This document shows, piece by piece, positions 37,186 through 49,344 of a stretch of DNA of 64,000 nt (positions are counted from its first letter, which is position 1; each line of letters begins with the position of its first letter). Source of the DNA: Emydura subglobosa (lineage: Eukaryota > Chordata > Testudines > Chelidae); contig ML679960.1 in assembly GCA_007922225.1 (NCBI GenBank), forward strand, positions 3,796,032-3,860,031, given 5' to 3'. The position numbers were made by a program, and so were the translations under genes. The notes under the pieces are model-generated. The model had not been told where the DNA came from and did no database searches. It was given only the letters and a program-made list of their open reading frames with translations.

Positions 37186-37297
37186 AGGGTCAGATTCTAA
37201 TCTCAACTTCACCAGTGTAATTTCAAAATTTACTCTGTTGGCACTAATAGAGTTAATTCATATTTATACTAGAATAACTGATATCAAAATCTAACCT
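37186..37297. mobile_element. Small palindromic MITE
   Basis: GGGTCAGATTCTAATCTCAA and an inverted, decayed copy (GATATCAAAATCTAACCT) bracket a centre with ACCAGTGTAATTTC and TTTATACTAG. Non-coding. Confidence 0.6.
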
Positions 37298-37789
37298 GAA
37301 ATGTGTGTATTGACTGAAATGTACTGGTAAAAATAAAACCATAAAAATACTTCATCCTTGTAGGAGACAGGACATATGATAAGTTTAAAAAAATAATTGA
37401 TCAGTAAAGCAAAAGTTTGAAGAACACTACAATAAATTCAGAAATTTCATTTTCAGTGCTTGGTTTTAGTTTGAACGTGTTTAAAAAGGCTGTGAAATTT
37501 AATAAATGATGGCTTCTGGGGAGCATCTTGGGCAGACTTGATTGTGCAAATTGATTTGTATATGTATTAATAAGTAATTACCTAAAATAATGATCCAGAT
37601 CCTACCCTCTGCTTCATAGAGTCCAAGGTAACAAAATATGCTCTAAATTAGGGTTCAGATCCAAGATGAGAAAAGATTAATTCTCTCAGCTGTGTTCTTC
37701 CATTGCCCCAGACTTGATGGGATGTCCTTTTGCAGCTCTGGATGGGAAGAGGAGCTGCTAAGAAGCAATCCCTGGACATGGCATGCTGC

Positions 37790-37808
37790 TTGTGTGTGTG
37801 TGTGTGTG
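37790..37808 (+). repeat. (TG)n microsatellite
   Basis: About nine TG units. Confidence 0.9.
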
Positions 37809-40339
37809 GATTTCAATTTGGATAAACATCCCTAATTAGTGCTGGTCAGATGAGCAGTAATTCCTCTTTTTCTTTCCCTGCCTCCCCATTCCTTTTTGAG
37901 GGAGGCTTTTAGTGCATGGCAACCCAGCTGCTGAGGCTCTAGATGTGTGTCAAGGTAACTCTGCAGAGGTCCTGAGACTGCATGAAAATTATTCTGTCCC
38001 TTTATAGTGACCAGAAATCTATGGCTTGGGGGCCAAATCTGCCACTGCATTGACAAATAAGACCCCTCTCCTGAAGAAAATTAGAAGGAAACTCAGGTAT
38101 GTTTCCAAATAGCTACACAGAGAAAACAATAACCAGGTGGTTACATGAGGGTCCAAAATATTAAGGCTTTTAATATAATAATTTACATAACATAGGACTC
38201 CTATCAGTGTATTTTATTGAAAGCAATAATACAGCTTCATAATTAGTTACTTTGGTGGCTGGTGGTTGCAGACTAATATAACATTTGCAGAATGTACTAT
38301 AGTATGGGATTGAGCCCTAAATCAATAATTACAGATACCACTAGAATAACAGTCCACTGACTGACATGCCTTAAATGAGCACCAAAAAAGCATCAAATGC
38401 TCGTTTTAAAGCCTGATTGGGGGCTGTCCTGCCAATGTACATTATCTGTGAACAGATGTTGAATGCTATGCTGTTCAACTGATTATAATGGGACTGTCTT
38501 AAAGTGTGACCTTGATTGTGCCAGTTGCAATGTGCTTGAGGGCTTTGCAAATCTTGGTTATTATATGCATAGCAATGCTTTTAACCTCTCTTGCGCTGCC
38601 TGAACATAACTTAATCAGTACCTTGTAGCACTTGCTCATTTTGCAGGCAGTTGTGTTGGTCATAGTCACAAAAGACACTTTCATTTTCTCTTTTGCCTAC
38701 AGTGAAATACTTATAGCCCATGACAAGTGTAAAACTTAGCCTGAGTATTGAAAATATTAACAGCCTTATAAAGTTGTTGTCTTTACAGCACTATTCCAAC
38801 TGAACTTGCCAGAATTTTTTTCAATATTTCCGCTAATACTAAACACAATTGACTTTACAGGAGAGTAAAGGTTTAAGAATTTGACTGGATAAAGGCAGAC
38901 TCAGGCTCATAATGTACAGTTTAAAGAGTACTTATAGTCTGAAAAGTGATTATAAAAATGGCATTGTGGGGTTCTATTCCCACAATTTGTTAGGTGATGT
39001 TACAATTTAAGATTTTTTTTCTATCACTGCTGGAAACACCCTTTATATGTGAATTTGCAAAATTAGGGTTGGTAAAAAGGAATCCAGTTCTGCTTTCATG
39101 ACTGCAACTGAAATTGAACTGCACTTGTGTAGTTGAGAGCAGAAGTGGGCCTCATGTTTTTGTTGATTGTGTGTATGTTTGTTTAGGTCTCTGAATGTTT
39201 AATTGAACACTGATTATGGGCAACCTTTTTATGTATAAAGGCACACAAAAATTTCCAGCTTGCATAAAATATGAAAAGTATAAAAGTAAAGCTAGCATAT
39301 AAATAGATCAGGTTATTGGAGCCATTGGTTATCTTTAGAACTTTAGTGTGTGATGTTAACATCACAGTAAAAATGCCCCAGGCCATCTTTTGTCATTACT
39401 GTACTTACATCTTGTGCAACTTCATTGATTTCAATTGTATTTCAGAGTTGTAAATCAGTGGAACATGTCACACAATCCAGGAAAATTGTATTATATCATT
39501 CAGAAACAAAGATCTATTTTCTTAGTTCATATATCTATTATCTACTCTCCTTTCACCTCTTAAAAATAAAAATTGTCACAAGACAAATAGAACAGTACAA
39601 GCACTACTAATTAAAATGGCTTTCAAATACTTTGTTTTTATGTTGCTTAAAAATATTTTAAAGCTGCTTAAAACAAACACTGTTTATGTTCCACTGTTGA
39701 TTATTTTCTTATGTTTTAATGCTAGAAGAAATATAGGAGAGTGTATGCATGTAGATAAAGATATTAGCTGAGAATAAATATAGGCTTTTGTTTTAAGAAG
39801 CTCTTTTACATATTGATGAATTGTCAAGCTGTGGAACTAGCCTGTGCAGCAGATGGCCTTGGATCTGTCAAGTTAGCAGTGTGACACTTGGGAAAGGAAA
39901 CAGAATATAATGTGCAAAAGTATGTTCTAAATCTCAATTTTGATGATACAGTCTTCACAATCCCAAAAGTGTCATTAATACTCTTGAGGAAGTAGTAATA
40001 GTGTTGAGAAGAGTTAGCAGGCATTTTATCCAGCAGAGTCAGGTTTATTTAGCACTGATTTTAAAAGCGAATCTAAGTAAGTAATAATCCTTGTATCAAA
40101 AATCATTCTACACTATACTACCATTATAGTAGGTTTTACTAGAACAGAAGTGCTCGCATTATAGAAATGAGCACTGTAGAAGTACAATTATTATGGAATT
40201 GCTTCTACAACAAAAGCACTAGAAAAAAAACCTTCTGTATTGGAGAAAATTACTGTAAATTATTTTTCTTTTGCAGTAAGTTTTTTTTCTGTAGGAGAAT
40301 TTAGATATAGAATATCTATATATGTATATGAAAGTGCAA

Positions 40340-40690
40340 GAGATTTGACTTACCCCACATTTTGAAAAATGTAAGCAATGTGATGAACCATGAATGAATG
40401 TATTTAACTATCTTGACTAATTTTTTGTCGTCTGCAAATTTTGCTACTTCATTGTTTACCCCTTTTTCCAGATAATTTATGAATATGTTGAATAGCACTG
40501 GTCACAGTACAAATCCCTAAGGGGCACCACTATTAACCTATATTTATTTAAGTATTTCCTGACCATTTCTTTGTACCTTTGGTTTTCTGTCTTTTAATCA
40601 GTAGTCTATTTCATAATTATAATTTTTATTAAATCCCAGACCTTTGATATTTTAAGTTTCTCTTGTTTACTGGGCCAGGCAAATGACTTG
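40340..40690 (-). mobile_element. CR1 reverse-transcriptase fragment
   Basis: The minus strand reads LFNIFINYLEKGVNNEVAKF followed by ADDKKL, the CR1 RT block around the catalytic ADD, with Lys replacing the usual Thr after it. Upstream stops break the frame. Confidence 0.8.
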
Positions 40691-41842
40691 GATGAAATCC
40701 CTGTTGTACAAATCGGCAGTACTGTAATGCATTGCACATATAACTGATAGAAGTTCGTAGCTCAGCATTACAGAAATACCTTGTAACCTGTCGCCACTGG
40801 TGGTACTCTTCGCTGCTGGTGTTGTCAGAGCAGTAATGTAGTATTGTTCTATCTCAGATGTTTCCAAGACTTCTGCTGTTCTGGAGGTGATCAAGAGCAT
40901 AGGACGAAACTCTTATGGTGAACAGATAAAATGAGATGAGCACCTTAGAAATATTTAGTAGTATGCTCTCCTCCTGCCCCCCGCCCCTCCATCCATTCCA
41001 TATTCTCCAGCTTGGAAGGAAGAGAAGGGAAAATAAACATACTGCTCTGGAATCATGATTGACCTGAAACCCTGTGACCTAGGAAATCCAAAGCTGCTTG
41101 CTGTAGTTATTCTATGGTAATAAATGAGCATCTGCATTTTCTACAAGTTACTATAGTGCCAGATAATGCTTGGCAAGTTGCAGCTGCTTTTATTTCTCTT
41201 ATTGGCATTTCCAAACCAAACCGTATCTAATCTTCGCAGGAGTCCATGAAGAAGAGCTTGCAAATGGAACGAGGAACAGGCTCCTGCTGCCTTTTTTACT
41301 TCCCAACCTTACCCTTGCACCAACAACATTATTGATCACCTTTTCTTTCTTGATGCCCCAGAAGGGGTGAAGAAAGTGATGGAATTCAGAAGTCCATGGT
41401 GTGTGGAGATTTGGGAGGCATAGGGCCCTGAGACATGATTTGGGAAATACTTAGGAGGAAGACTGAGGAATGAACTTGCAGGGCTGGAGTCAGTAACAGG
41501 TGTAAATCTGGCTGAGGTAGAGGTTTTGGGCAGGCGACAGAAACTGTGATGGGGTAGAGTCTGGAAGAATGAATTGGAGGCAGGACCTATTAAGACAGGT
41601 GTAACCTGAAGATACGAAATGGAGAAAAGAGGTCTTTATAAGTGATACTGACAGATGGACATGGGGAAGGAGCTAGAGAGGTAAATTTAAATGTGGTGTC
41701 TTGAAGAGATCAAAGGGGACCAGACTTAATGATACCTTAATTGGTCTTTGTTTTCTAAGATCAACATTCATTTTATTCTAGCGCTGCAAATTCTAAACCA
41801 TAGTCTATTGCAATAGAATTCTGTATTCTTTCCCTCTAACAG

Positions 41843-41984
41843 GACGTGATAATGCATGTGAGAAAACATCATATATGTTCCTACGGAAAGAACTTCCCGT
41901 ACGACTAGCTAACACCATGAGAGAAGTCAATTTGCTGCCTGATAACTTGCTCAACAGGCCTTCAGTTGGGCTAGTTCAGAGTTG
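41843..41984 (+). CDS. PDK3: PDK3 coding exon 2 (residues 36-82 plus two bases of Trp83)
   Basis: After a pyrimidine tract and CAG acceptor, the 142-bp exon completes Gly36 and encodes [19 protein letters not shown] and then [17 protein letters not shown], ending in VGLVQS with a split Trp codon and a GTAAGT donor. This is the helical-bundle part of the regulatory domain. Phe48 (within SYMF), the remaining lipoyl-pocket residue known from PDK3 structural work, is present. The segment is almost identical to mammalian PDK3, so it is under strong constraint. No alternative splice signal stands out. Confidence 0.95.
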
Positions 41985-43249
41985 GTAAGTATGCAGAGTG
42001 GATTAAGATATCAGTATATTTCCGCTATTGTAAATGTATTTAAAAGTTGTCCATGTGAAAATGAATCTTATTATCCACTTCTCTAATTTGAATAATTTAT
42101 TTTTATAACATTCATTCCCATTCATTCAACTCTGATACCTGTACAAATGAGGCCTTATTTTATGCTGCCTGATGTAAACAAATACTCTACAACAATTTTC
42201 GGAGATAGAATGGGGACTCATAAATTGGTTTTTTGAGTAGGAACCTGGAAATTAAGTGCATGAGTGATTTCAGTGGAAGAGTTTAGAGTGCTAAATCAGT
42301 AGCTGCTACAGGGCCTGCTTCATTTTTGAAGAGAGAACTCAACAGCAACCTAATTTAATTGTAGCCATCATGGATTCTCTCATCAGAAAGAATAAGTCTC
42401 TGAACACTTAAAATGTTTCTTCTTTCTTCATGTACCACCTTATTAAAAAATTGAAAGCTGATTTAAGCTTTTCTGCTCTCATAGCTTGTGTTTTTAAAGG
42501 TTTAAAATGGCAGCTTGGATTCAATTGGTCCCATGGAACTTCAAAATGCAGTAGTTTGTCCAGTTGGCCTGAGATACAGTGTTCATCGTTACATCTTATT
42601 TGTATGAGTGTTAATACCAAATTCTGGCATCTACTCAATACCATTTATCTCTACTTTACTTGTATAAAGACTATAAACTTTTTCCTTGGTTACATTTATT
42701 AGGCTCTGAACAAGTTCTACTATACTCCATAAGGCCCAACTCTTCATGCTGTCTATGTTTGAGAAGAATTAATCCATAAAATGTATGTAAAAATACCTTT
42801 GCATACTTTGTGGAGTTTCTCGAGTGAATTTGACCACAATTTTTGTATATGTAAGTTGCAACTTACCTTGATGGAAATTTAGTAACTTTAGTCTTTTCAG
42901 GTGGTAAGGCAATAGGCTAAATATTTAATGTTTGGTTGTATCTCTTTTTAACTGTCAAACTTCAGACCTAAAAAATCTAAATTAGTGTTAGATTTTTGTG
43001 CAGTATCTGGTATTTTTAAGCAACATTTTTTCAATTGAATGCATATGTCTGTTCCACGGTAGGTGTGTGCATGTCTCATGCATGGTACCAGAGGGGCGGC
43101 CATGCCTGTGCTTTGGCTTCCCTCATTGCCGTGGAGACATACCCTTAAATTTCTTAGACCTATGCACACTGACCACAAAGAGGACAAAATATCGTTCTCA
43201 GTTCCAGCTCCAGCTGAGGCAGTAGTTCTACCCCTCCAGACAGCCTGAC

Positions 43250-43770
43250 CATGCTGTCAAAGCTCACAAAGAATGATCTGCCTCTTTGGTCACTTTATCC
43301 AGGCAGCCACAGGCCTCTAAACAGCCTGTTTTATACCTCAAGTCAGGAACAGCATACCTATAAGCTTGGATCTGTCTGGCTCTTTTCCTCCCTTTGGGAG
43401 CCAGTTATCCCATTTCCTAAGTGCATGGCAGATTATCACCTGTGACAAATGGGTGCTAAACACCATGATATTGGAATAGGCCTGCAATTTCTTTGTATCC
43501 CTCTTTCCTGCCCCCTCCCCACACCAGTGCCTTTTCAGGTACTCATCTCCCAGTACAGTACTGAGGCAAGAAGTGCAGTCTGTGCATTCTTTGGGAGCTA
43601 TAGAGGAGTTACCTCCTCAACAGCGGATCAGGGGTTTTTCTCTCAGTATTTCCTAATACCCAGAGCCTGAGAGAGTCTTAGATCCATTCTAGACCTTTGG
43701 ACCTAAACAGATATATAGAAAAATTAACGTTCCATATGTTTTTTCTTGCATCAGTTAGCCCCTCTCTAGA
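43250..43770 (+). mobile_element. DIRS-like retroelement, reverse-transcriptase N-terminal remnant
   Basis: Broken + frames read LSAWQIITCDKWVLNT, then QSVHSLGAIEELPPQQRIRG, then FFSQYFLIPRA and LNRYIEKLTFHMFFLASV. Order and spacing match the start of the DIRS/tyrosine-recombinase retroelement RT (GAIE-VPP, FSRYFLIPK, LN-YIRKLTFRM). Frames shift several times. Confidence 0.65.
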
Positions 43771-43937
43771 TGTAGAATTGCGAGAGCCTATGCAGTTACT
43801 GCCACAGCAACGGAAGAGGTGGGGAAAGAGATCCCGCAGTGCCTCTTATGATGAGATTGTTGGACACACCTCCATTGAAAACCACTTGGGAGTCACCTGC
43901 AAAGTAATGGATGTATGCAGTCACTTGAAGAAAAAAT

Positions 43938-44234
43938 TCACCTTCTCATGAGGGTTGTTGGTTCGAGATGTGTTGTATATGTCTATTACACAGCCCTTCC
44001 TCCTTCCCCAACACATCAGTCTATCACCTGGATTCCAGTACGAAGGAACTGAATGATGGGCAGTGTGGCTCCACCCTATATACCCTTGGCTTGGAGCATG
44101 AGGGAAGTCAGGGTATGGGCATGGCTGCCCTTATGGATATCGCTAGGGAAAACTCCAGCACTGGTGCACAAGATGTGCAGTGTAATGGATGTATACAACA
44201 TATCTCAAAGAATAACATTTATGAGAAGGTGAGT
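43938..44234. mobile_element. Element with about 54-bp terminal inverted repeats
   Basis: TTCACCTTCTCATGAGGG and onward to TGTCTATTACAC (44000) face GTGTAATGGATGTATACAAC and onward to ATGAGAAGGTGAG (44233). About 50-54 bp pair with some mismatches. No ORF of note. It may be a free MITE or a terminal part of the adjoining DIRS-like element, whose family has inverted terminal repeats. Confidence 0.65.
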
Positions 44235-44569
44235 AACTGTTTATCAGCATTATTCAAAGACACATTTTTGAACTTTTTACAGCAGAACTTTACTAGCTTA
44301 CATTTAGCTAAATGGCGCACTTTATAAAATGCCAACTCCCCTTCCTAAACCAGTCTTTTCTCACTTCAGCAAAGATTTGTCAGCAGATGTTGCAATTATA
44401 AAATCTTATTATTTTTACAAAAGATATTAAATTGTATTTATTAGTATGTTGTTTTATCAAACAAGTAAAACTAAACTGCTTTTGACAAAATAAATGAGAA
44501 AAGTATGTCTTGTGATTCATTATTCATTATTTTTGTTTAGTTGTTTACTTGCTAATCAGTAGTACAATA

Positions 44570-45060
44570 ATTAAAATATAAATTATTTATTTGTATTACC
44601 ATAGTGCCCCACTGTCCTGGGTGTAGCCCAAACAAGAGACACTAACTCTGTACTAAATGGTTCACAATCTAAGTAAAGATGAGGCATAGGTCTGTGTTAA
44701 AACAATTGGAAGGGAAGGAAAAAGGAGGATCGGAGTAATGGTAATAAGATTATACAGTTACATAGACTAGTTATGTGTACGTTTTGATGGTTCCAAATTA
44801 TTTTAATTTAAAAAAATATGTGAATAAATAATTATCAGTAATCCTCATTGGCCCGTATTACAGCAGTTTCCTAGCTTTATGGGAGAAGTGGATCTTTATA
44901 GACAAATTTTGGGAGGGCATTCCAAGCCTATGGTGCAGCATGGAGAAAACTTGAAGGTGTGAGAAGTGGACAGTGGCTAGTAGAGTCTAGCATCATCGGT
45001 GGAATGGAGAGGTAGGGAAAGCAAACAGATGAAGCCAGCACTGTTAAGAGTCTTGAAGGT
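44570..45060 (-). mobile_element. L3/CR1-type LINE 3' region
   Basis: ATTTGTATTACCATAGTGCC, then ACACTAACTCTGTACTAAAT and GGTTCACAATCTAA, is the reverse complement of the L3-type tail. The part to 45060 (GGGAGGGCATTCCAAGCC) reads as more of the same repeat. Confidence 0.55.
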
Positions 45061-46879
45061 GACAAAGTATAAAAATGTGCAGAAAGTCCTAATTTTCAAA
45101 ATGCCTATTTTAATTGAGTAAAGTAGGTAACACATTTTTGAGGATAAGTACTTGTCTTCTATATAGTGAGAGACGCTCATTTTAATGAATTTTTTTTTCC
45201 CCTCTGTGGGGGAAAAACCCCTTGATCCCTTGAACAAAATAAAGAAGCCACTACCATTTGGGGATGGCTGTGAAGCAGTCTTTCACTTCACATACTGAGA
45301 TTATACTAACAGGACTTGCTATGAAGATATAATATATTTGTTCAGTGCTTGGGTACAATAGAGATGGTCTCTAAAGGAAAAACATTAGAAAATGGTAGGT
45401 CAGTGCCCTTGCTATTCCTGCATACTCTTACCACCAGTAAAGAAAATGTAAAGAATAAACAATAAAGAGAAAATTTAGGAGCAAATAGCGTGGCCACTTG
45501 TTACAGTGCTTTCACCTAAAAGTGTGCCATACTGAATTTACTTTTATTAACAAACGAACAAAAAACTAAACAAAAAAACCTAACACTGAAAACGTTTAAA
45601 GTTCCTTAGTAGCTTTTTTTTAAGACGGTTTCAGTGAAGTATTGGAAAATACAAACACTTCTATGCCAAAGGGAGGACAAATTTTAAGATTGTACAGGCT
45701 GTGATCAATGGTTTCAGTGATGCATCCAGAATTATGAACTGTAATTAACTTTTTTTGTAAATTATGCCAACCAACTAATTATTTTTGAAAGTTCAATCCT
45801 ATATTGCATCTGTCTATTTTATAGTGGTACAACAAACCACTACTGGGTAGTACTTTCCTTCCTATTTCTGAGAACAGTAACTATATGTAATGTTTTGCTA
45901 AAATGTTGCCAGATGTTGTTTGTCCATTCTTAAATTCATTCTTGTTCCCACATTCAGCTACTCAAATCTGTCTTCCCATGTTCATGATCAAAGGAAAGTG
46001 CAGTGGGGAATGAAATAACTTTTATCAACAGATTATGCTATAGAAATGAATTGATTTGCTGCCCATTTTTCTGTTTGCAGAGGCAGTTTCTGCTATAGCT
46101 TATCAGGGAGAATATGACTTGGATAATGCACAATACTTAAGTTATCACAATTGTGCATCTCCATTTCCAGTAAATTTTGTTCAGTTTTATATCTTTTCCT
46201 TTCTATTTTGTTGGAATTTAATAGTTTTTCAAACTACTTTTAGGTAAGCAAAAAGATATTTAATAAATGTGTCTGAAAGCAGGTTGAAATGCTAACTTCA
46301 AATAAAAGAAAAGATGTGGAACAGCATTAAATCCGAAGGACTTGGGCTGATGTTCAAGGTTTCAGTAAACCCCCCAATCCACTCTGACTTTAGGTTTGTA
46401 TTCTTAATCTTTATTTTTCACTCTGTGCATTAGGGTGCTACAAGCTGCTGTGGAAACAGCTGCTGCTGACTTGAATGTATGTTTCAGTTAGGGTTACTTT
46501 TTCTTCCTCCACTTCCCAGTTATATGGGGCCTTGAACCTTCTGATAAGGTTGGTATAGGAGGTTTGAAGAACTTAGATTTGAGGTTAAGTAAAATGACTT
46601 TGAAGATTTCTGATTTCAACTTGCAGAATACAGCACCCCTGCCATTGAACTGAAGAACTAACTTGAAAAGCAGCATCTTTTGGTATGTGCACAAGAGATT
46701 TTGTATGAGGATGATGTTGTCTTACTTGACGTTGAAGTGGTGTATATCTCAGTTTCTTTGCCACAACTGCAGAGAGCACAAGAAACTTACCTTTGGTTCT
46801 TCAGGACTTCACTTTCCTTTAGTCTAACTTAATATTTTTTTTGTTAATAGTTTAGAGATATATAAGATAGACTTCTCTT

Positions 46880-47900
46880 GTGCAGGGAACTGTCAGCTCT
46901 CACTGGGACTGTGTAAGAGCTTCAAGAGGTGCTCTTCTTGTCCATTGATTGTACCTCAGACAAGCGCCCATGTCCAGTGCTTTCTATGTCTGGGTGAGTC
47001 CCATTGGAGCTGTCCTGTACTCCAGTTGGGCCAGATATTTTCTTCCAAAAGAGATTTTTTTTCAAAATTTAAGACTCCTTGGCAAATCTTGTAACAACCA
47101 CACAATTTTTCCAAAGACTGCTAGGTCTGATGGTCTCATCATGACCTGTGTCACACTCTTTGCTCATCCGAATACGAGACCTTTGCAGCACTTTGATACG
47201 TTACTGCACACCAGTGGAAACAGTCTTCAAAGGAGATTTGAGTGATCCAAAAGCTTCATTAGTAGGAGAGCTCTCTTTTTCCTTTCACAGTTGCCACTGG
47301 TACCTGCAATCTGGGCTCTGATGCATATTGCCAAAATCTTCAAATCTATGGCTGTGGAATACCTGGGGGTCCAAACGCCACATTATTGTACTGGAGCTCA
47401 TGGCTGTGGTGTGCCCTCAAAGCTTCTTCCCTGTACCTGCAGTATTTTGTAGGTGCTTATAGATAACACCAAGGTTGTGTGCTACATCAGCAAGCCAGGA
47501 GGAACATGTTCCCAGCCTTGAAGGCAACGGAACGTTGGGTGTGATGCCTTCAAAACCATATCCACCGTCTTTCTCTCCTTTTTGCAGAGGAGGCTGACTT
47601 TCTCAGAAAAAGGTCTCAGAATTAACGCAAACGGTCCTTGAAACCAGTCATGGCCAGAATGCTATTTCATAGATGGGTTACCCAGTAATAGACTGCTTTG
47701 CCCAAGAACTTTTGTCTGCGTGTGCTTCCTGTCAGATACATTTCTGGTGGACTGGAGCCATCATCTTCTATATTCCCATTTTGGACTTGGCAGCGCACTC
47801 AGATGCTTAGTTTGGGAGAGCAGTACTGCAATCCATATTTAGCTAAGAACTCCTTATCCAATATAAAACTGGGGGAGCACTGCTTGCTAAATTCACTGGG
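46880..47900 (+). mobile_element. DIRS-like retroelement, RNase H region remnant
   Basis: Frames with shifts read LELMAV..., GALIDNTKVVCYISKPGGTC, NHIHRLSPLFAEEADFL and PVMARMLFHRW, matching DIRS RNase H and following segment (TDNTT-YYINKQGGT; NHI; W-L---RN-F--WG). It is probably the same insertion as 43250-43770, with 3 kb of deleted or inserted sequence between. Confidence 0.6.
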
Positions 47901-48154
47901 ATGCCATACCTTACAAGGCACAGAGGCAACTCTTGAAGAACCACCTCCCTCTCTTTCTCAGTTGTATGCTTGTAAGTTCTGCTTTGTATGTAAAAGAGGA
48001 GCCACAAAAAACTTCAATATGCAGGGCCAAATTCTGCAGTCATTAACTGAGCATAATTCCCATTAGCTTAAGCTTGATCTTAATGGCAGCTTTACTTGAT
48101 TGTGGACCACAAAATTTGACCCATACGTGTTTTAGTTCCTGTAACATTTTCTGG

Positions 48155-49206
48155 CAGGGATGGATTGATGTAAATCACCAATTTTAATCATGATTTAAAC
48201 TGCAAGCAGGAAACCTTGATTTAAATCGTGTTTTGCATTTTTTAGTTATTTTCTCAAAGAAAAGTTGATTCTTACTGGTTTATAACTGTTAAAACATGTT
48301 GGTTTGCAACTAAATATAAACTTTACACTATAATTGGTGCTTCTTTTTGCCACCCAGGAGGATACACTATATCTATAGACATTTATTTAAGCTGTTATAT
48401 AGCCTAACTTACATTTATTCAGATTCTTAATTTTTACATTTTTTATGGTAGGAAAATGGTGAATAATGCATTTCGTATTTACTAGAACATTTTTTATTTG
48501 AGATTTGTGTCAAGATCTGTTTGGTTGGAAATTCAAGTTAAGTAAAAATACACAAACAGCTTTTTAATTTTTTGGTCAAACTGCCTTAAATGTGCTGGAT
48601 ACATAAGGGGAAAAAGGTGTTTTGCATTTCAAACTCATTTATTAAACAAAGGAAATATTGTCAGTAGCTAGCGAATTAAGTTATTGTTTTTTGTCCCTAT
48701 GTCTGTCAAGATTTTAGAATAAGTAGACCTCATGCTTTCGTACCTAGATTTCATTCATAAATTGGAAGAGGAAAACAAACTCTGTTTATTCAACTCTGTT
48801 GGTTGCTTGAGTTTGAATGGATTCGTCATTGAACTAAGCTACTTGAATAAACTAAAATGAAGGAAATATTCTCTCTTTATCTGTGGAAGGAGCTACTATT
48901 CTCAGAAGCTGATTTAGCACTTCAACAAACACTGATTCCAGGTGCTTTAGCCATTGACTTCAACTATTTTAATGGTTTGACTTTCTTTAAAACTTGGCAG
49001 CCAGCATGAACTACTATTATTATTTTTTGTATTTAATGTAAATGATTTTTAGGGATTATAATAAATTTGTCTTAATATACGTTGTCAATTTCAAATTTAA
49101 CTTTGAATAGGTTTATTTTTAAAAAATGAATCTGTATTTAAATAAAAATAATCTTATTTAAATAAAGTCTGGCTTGTTTTTTTAAGGATAGATTTTTATT
49201 CACGCT
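48155..49206. mobile_element. hAT-like element, about 1.05 kb, no intact ORF
   Basis: Starts CAGGGATGGATTGATGTAAA and ends GGATAGATTTTTATTCACGC, an inverted, decayed pair. Flanks TTTTCTGG and AATTCTGG match at 6 of 8. It looks like a deleted derivative of the family at 20244. Confidence 0.6.
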
Positions 49207-49344
49207 AATTCTGGCTGCTGTTTTTCTTGGAATGTCCCACTTTCTTCATAGCAGCCTTTGCAGGGAACTCTTTTTGTGCCCTGCATATGTTTTTGTTTCA
49301 GACAAAATTGTAGTCCTAGGGTAAAATTTTCAAAAGTTACTTAG

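Larger units (their letters stand above)
15830..41842 (+). other. PDK3: PDK3 intron 1 (26 kb)
   Basis: Bounded by GTGAGT and a pyrimidine tract with CAG. It is filled with transposon remains listed separately; the gaps between them (16120-17110, 21300-22200, 26290-27370, 29400-34890, 37310-40340, 40690-41842) show no gene that I can recognise. Within them, 30428-30480 holds two imperfect copies of a 26-bp unit and 31680-31970 is an unclassified block. Confidence 0.9.

Noticed and set aside
43697..43951. 84-codon frame as a host exon
   Set aside because: LNRYIEKLTFHM is retroelement RT; it is not bounded by splice signals joining PDK3 exons.
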